Assembly (NCBI GenBank): GCA_900552525.1
Contig: UNSK01000041.1
Coordinates: 1 to 16,672 of the forward strand
Length of the DNA: 16,672 bases
Source of the DNA: Candidatus Gastranaerophilales bacterium
GTDB lineage: Bacteria > Cyanobacteriota > Vampirovibrionia > Gastranaerophilales > Gastranaerophilaceae
Direction of reading: 5' to 3'
Shown in pieces: positions 14,820 through 16,672 of this stretch. The notes beneath the pieces are model-generated. The model did no database searches and was not told where the DNA came from. It was given only the letters and a program-made list of their open reading frames with translations. Made by a program: the position numbers and the translations under genes. The stretch's first letter is position 1, and each line of letters starts with the position of its first letter.

Positions 14820-15858
14820 GAAAATTGCAGTTGCATTATCCGGCGGAGTTGACAGCAGCGTTACAGCTTTTCTTTTAAAGGAAAAAGGATATAACGTTGT
14901 TGGAGTTACAGCTAAAACAACTGACTCACCTGCCGCCGAAAAAGTTATACAAAACGCCTCGGAGGTTGCAAAAAAACTTCAAATACCATTTTATCCGCTG
15001 GATGTTACAGATATTTTTAAAGAAAAAGTCATTAATTATTTTGAAAATTCTTACAAATCAGGAATGACCCCGAATCCTTGCATTATGTGCAATAAATATA
15101 TGAAATGGGGAACTCTTTTTGATTTTGCAATAAATGAGCTAAATGCAGATTATATTGCGACAGGACACTATGCAAAAATAAAAAAAACAAACGGGCTATT
15201 CAAGTTATATCCGGCTTCTGATGAGCATAAAGATCAGCTTTACTTCTTGTTTATGCTGGAGCAAGAGCATTTAAAAAAGACATTATTTCCTTTATCCGAA
15301 TATACCAAAAGTGAAGTCAGAAAGCTTGCTTATGATAATGATTTACCGAGCAAATCTTCTAAAGAGAGTCAGGATATTTGTTTTATACAGTCGCCAATGA
15401 CAACCAAGAAATACCTTAACAGCTTAATTCCTCCTCTTAAAGGTTATTTTGTTGACGAATCTACCGGAAAGAAACTAGGAGAGCACACTGGTTTCTGGCA
15501 GTTTACAATCGGACAGAGAAAAGGTATAGGGCTTGCAGCTCCGGAAGCTTTATACGTAACCTCTATTGATGCTGCAACAAATACAGTTTATGTCGGATAT
15601 AAAGATAAACTTTTCTCTGATAGATTGGTTTTAAAAAACGTAAACTGGAATTATCCAATAAACAAAGAAAAGTTTGAAGCAATGGTTAAAATCCGATACA
15701 ACATGAAAGCTGTGCCGGCCGAAGTTGAAATATTTGGTTCTGATGCTGTTGTGGCTTTCCCCCAAAGAGTTTCGGCTGTTGCAACCGGTCAAGCCTGTGT
15801 TATTTATGATAAACAGGACGGCCATCTTATTGGCGGTGCATTTATACAGCAGGGGTAA
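14812..15858 (+). CDS. mnmA: tRNA-specific 2-thiouridylase MnmA
   Basis: Installs the 2-thio group on U34 of tRNA(Lys), tRNA(Glu) and tRNA(Gln) using ATP and a persulfide sulfur donor, in the cytoplasm. 348 residues, normal length. The PP-loop SGGVDSS is at 10-16; NPCIMCNKYMKWG (88-100) holds the catalytic Cys90 with Cys93, and DICF carries the second catalytic Cys190. The GHYAK (118-122), QLYFL and FTIGQRKGIGL (231-241) blocks are all family signatures, and the C-terminal beta domain is complete. There is no strong ribosome binding site of its own; ATG lies inside the end of the upstream gene, so expression is probably coupled. Nothing in the catalytic set is missing. Confidence 0.97.
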   Translation: MPEKIAVALSGGVDSSVTAFLLKEKGYNVVGVTAKTTDSPAAEKVIQNASEVAKKLQIPFYPLDVTDIFKEKVINYFENSYKSGMTPNPCIMCNKYMKWGTLFDFAINELNADYIATGHYAKIKKTNGLFKLYPASDEHKDQLYFLFMLEQEHLKKTLFPLSEYTKSEVRKLAYDNDLPSKSSKESQDICFIQSPMTTKKYLNSLIPPLKGYFVDESTGKKLGEHTGFWQFTIGQRKGIGLAAPEALYVTSIDAATNTVYVGYKDKLFSDRLVLKNVNWNYPINKEKFEAMVKIRYNMKAVPAEVEIFGSDAVVAFPQRVSAVATGQACVIYDKQDGHLIGGAFIQQG

Positions 15859-15887
15859 ATACAAGGGGTAAACGCAAGGGGCATAAT
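15850..15887 (+). repeat. Three imperfect 12-13-base tandem units ending mnmA
   Basis: Units CAGGGGTAAATA, CAAGGGGTAAACG and CAAGGGGCATAAT; the first contains the mnmA stop. Three GGGG runs alternate with AT-rich spacers, one run short of a simple G-quadruplex. Possibly a decayed minisatellite between mnmA and the second flagellin. Confidence 0.5.
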
Positions 15888-15889
15888 CA

Positions 15890-15918
15890 TTGTTGTACGT
15901 AAAGCAAACTTACAACAA
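15890..15918 (-). terminator. Weak hairpin at the end of the second flagellin
   Basis: TTGTTGTA (15890-15897) and TACAACAA (15911-15918) can pair; the flagellin stop codon lies in one arm. No T-run follows on either strand, so terminator function is doubtful. Confidence 0.25.
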
Positions 15919-16672
15919 CTGTAATGCTATAGCTGGTGTTTGGTTTGCTGTAGCCATAAGCGTGGTGGCAGCCTGCTGTAAAATCTGGTTTCTTATATAA
16001 GCGCTGCTCTCTTCTGCAATATCTGCATCGCGAATGGTTGATTGAGTTGAAACAAGATTGTCATACGCTACGCCTATCTGTTCTAATGCGCTTTCTAGAC
16101 GGTTTTCTACTGCACCTAATTTCGTCTGTTCTTCATTTATTGATTTTAATACTTCGTCTATTGTTGAAAGTGCATTTGCATCTGTTAAATCAAAGCCTTC
16201 AAGTGCTGAGAGGTCTATACTTGTTAACTCAAATGCTATCTGAGATGAACCAGTTGAGTTTACTCCTATTTGCAAAACTATACTATCCGGGGAATATGGC
16301 TGAGTTGGTGTTGTTGGATTATCTGGCTTCAGTCCGGGATCAGGGGTAATTGCACCTTCGTCAATAAGGTCAGATACACTTGTTCCATCATCATTTTTAC
16401 CAATAGGAGCTAAGCCGGAATTTTTAGTACTGTTATATCTTACATTTGTTAACGTACAACAACTATCAGAATTTGTCCTACCAAATATTGCACCTGTTGT
16501 TGAGCTAGCAGTACCCTTCACTATACTTGATATAGAACTGTCAGTAACCTTTACATCACAAGCTTCTCCTACCAAACCGCCAACTTGGCTATCACCGCTT
16601 ACACTGCCTGACACAGATGAGTTGTTTATAATCAGGTCAAGGTCAAAGTTTGAACCTCCAACTAATCCTCCT
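15910..16672 (-). CDS. Second flagellin with GLUG-type insert, N-terminus outside window
   Basis: The frame is open to the right edge, so only the last 253 residues are present. The visible start is GGLVGGSNFDLDLIINNSS, then VSGSVSGDSQVGGLVGEACD: GLUG turns in the same class as the first flagellin's insert. A Pro-rich linker follows (PDPGLKPDNPTTPTQPYS), then VLQIGVNS and the C-terminal D1/D0. The last 69 residues match the other flagellin except at five positions, whereas the insert and linker differ strongly. Cys appears only in the insert, including a CC pair. Same strand as the first flagellin, about 6 kb away. Expected to share the filament or alternate with it. Confidence 0.93.
   Translation of the reverse strand, partial: GGLVGGSNFDLDLIINNSSVSGSVSGDSQVGGLVGEACDVKVTDSSISSIVKGTASSTTGAIFGRTNSDSCCTLTNVRYNSTKNSGLAPIGKNDDGTSVSDLIDEGAITPDPGLKPDNPTTPTQPYSPDSIVLQIGVNSTGSSQIAFELTSIDLSALEGFDLTDANALSTIDEVLKSINEEQTKLGAVENRLESALEQIGVAYDNLVSTQSTIRDADIAEESSAYIRNQILQQAATTLMATANQTPAIALQLL

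Overview
The window reads as a low-GC bacterial chromosome segment with short intergenic gaps and frequent strand switches. Lineage is inferred, not shown. The PRPP synthetase resembles cyanobacterial-type enzymes (RLFSG near the N-terminus, SVSSLF near the C-terminus). With the AT-rich codon use, flagellins and many lineage-restricted hypotheticals, this fits a non-photosynthetic gut cyanobacterial relative (Vampirovibrionia/Melainabacteria, e.g. Gastranaerophilales). No rRNA, tRNA, CRISPR array, transposase or phage gene was seen.

Layout. 1-2327 (+): a partial charged, mostly helical protein and a second unknown protein, translationally coupled. 2322-3074 (-): an exported alpha/beta-hydrolase-fold protein whose nucleophile Ser and catalytic His both look replaced. 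3103-3122: a perfect tandem 10-bp repeat in a divergent promoter region. 3185-7604: helical-repeat protein, two adjacent proteins sharing an N-terminal F-x-x-K...IKPA tag, and a HEAT-like protein. 7732-7896: a 54-residue protein. 8011-9807 (-): a large flagellin with its variable region replaced by a cysteine-containing GLUG-type beta-helix; an 11-base C/G homopolymer lies in its 5' leader region. 10072-11345: prs and a convergent XRE-type regulator. 11346-12116: a GC-richer structured intergenic segment, an Hsp20 chaperone and two hairpin terminators. 12117-13821 (-): an exported matrixin-like/TPR protein with a broken zinc site and a small helical protein. 13933-15858 (+): a 40-residue ORF, a protein whose N-terminus resembles it, and mnmA. 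15910-16672 (-): the C-terminal part of a second GLUG-containing flagellin, cut by the window edge.

How it fits together. The most distinctive theme is cell-surface and flagellar: two flagellins carry nearly identical filament-core C-termini but different adhesin-like beta-helix inserts, and one has a homopolymer tract suited to phase variation. Housekeeping genes (prs, mnmA, hsp20) are interspersed. Two exported proteins keep enzyme folds but have lost catalytic residues, which suggests binding rather than catalysis. Most remaining genes are lineage-type hypotheticals for which no function is claimed.
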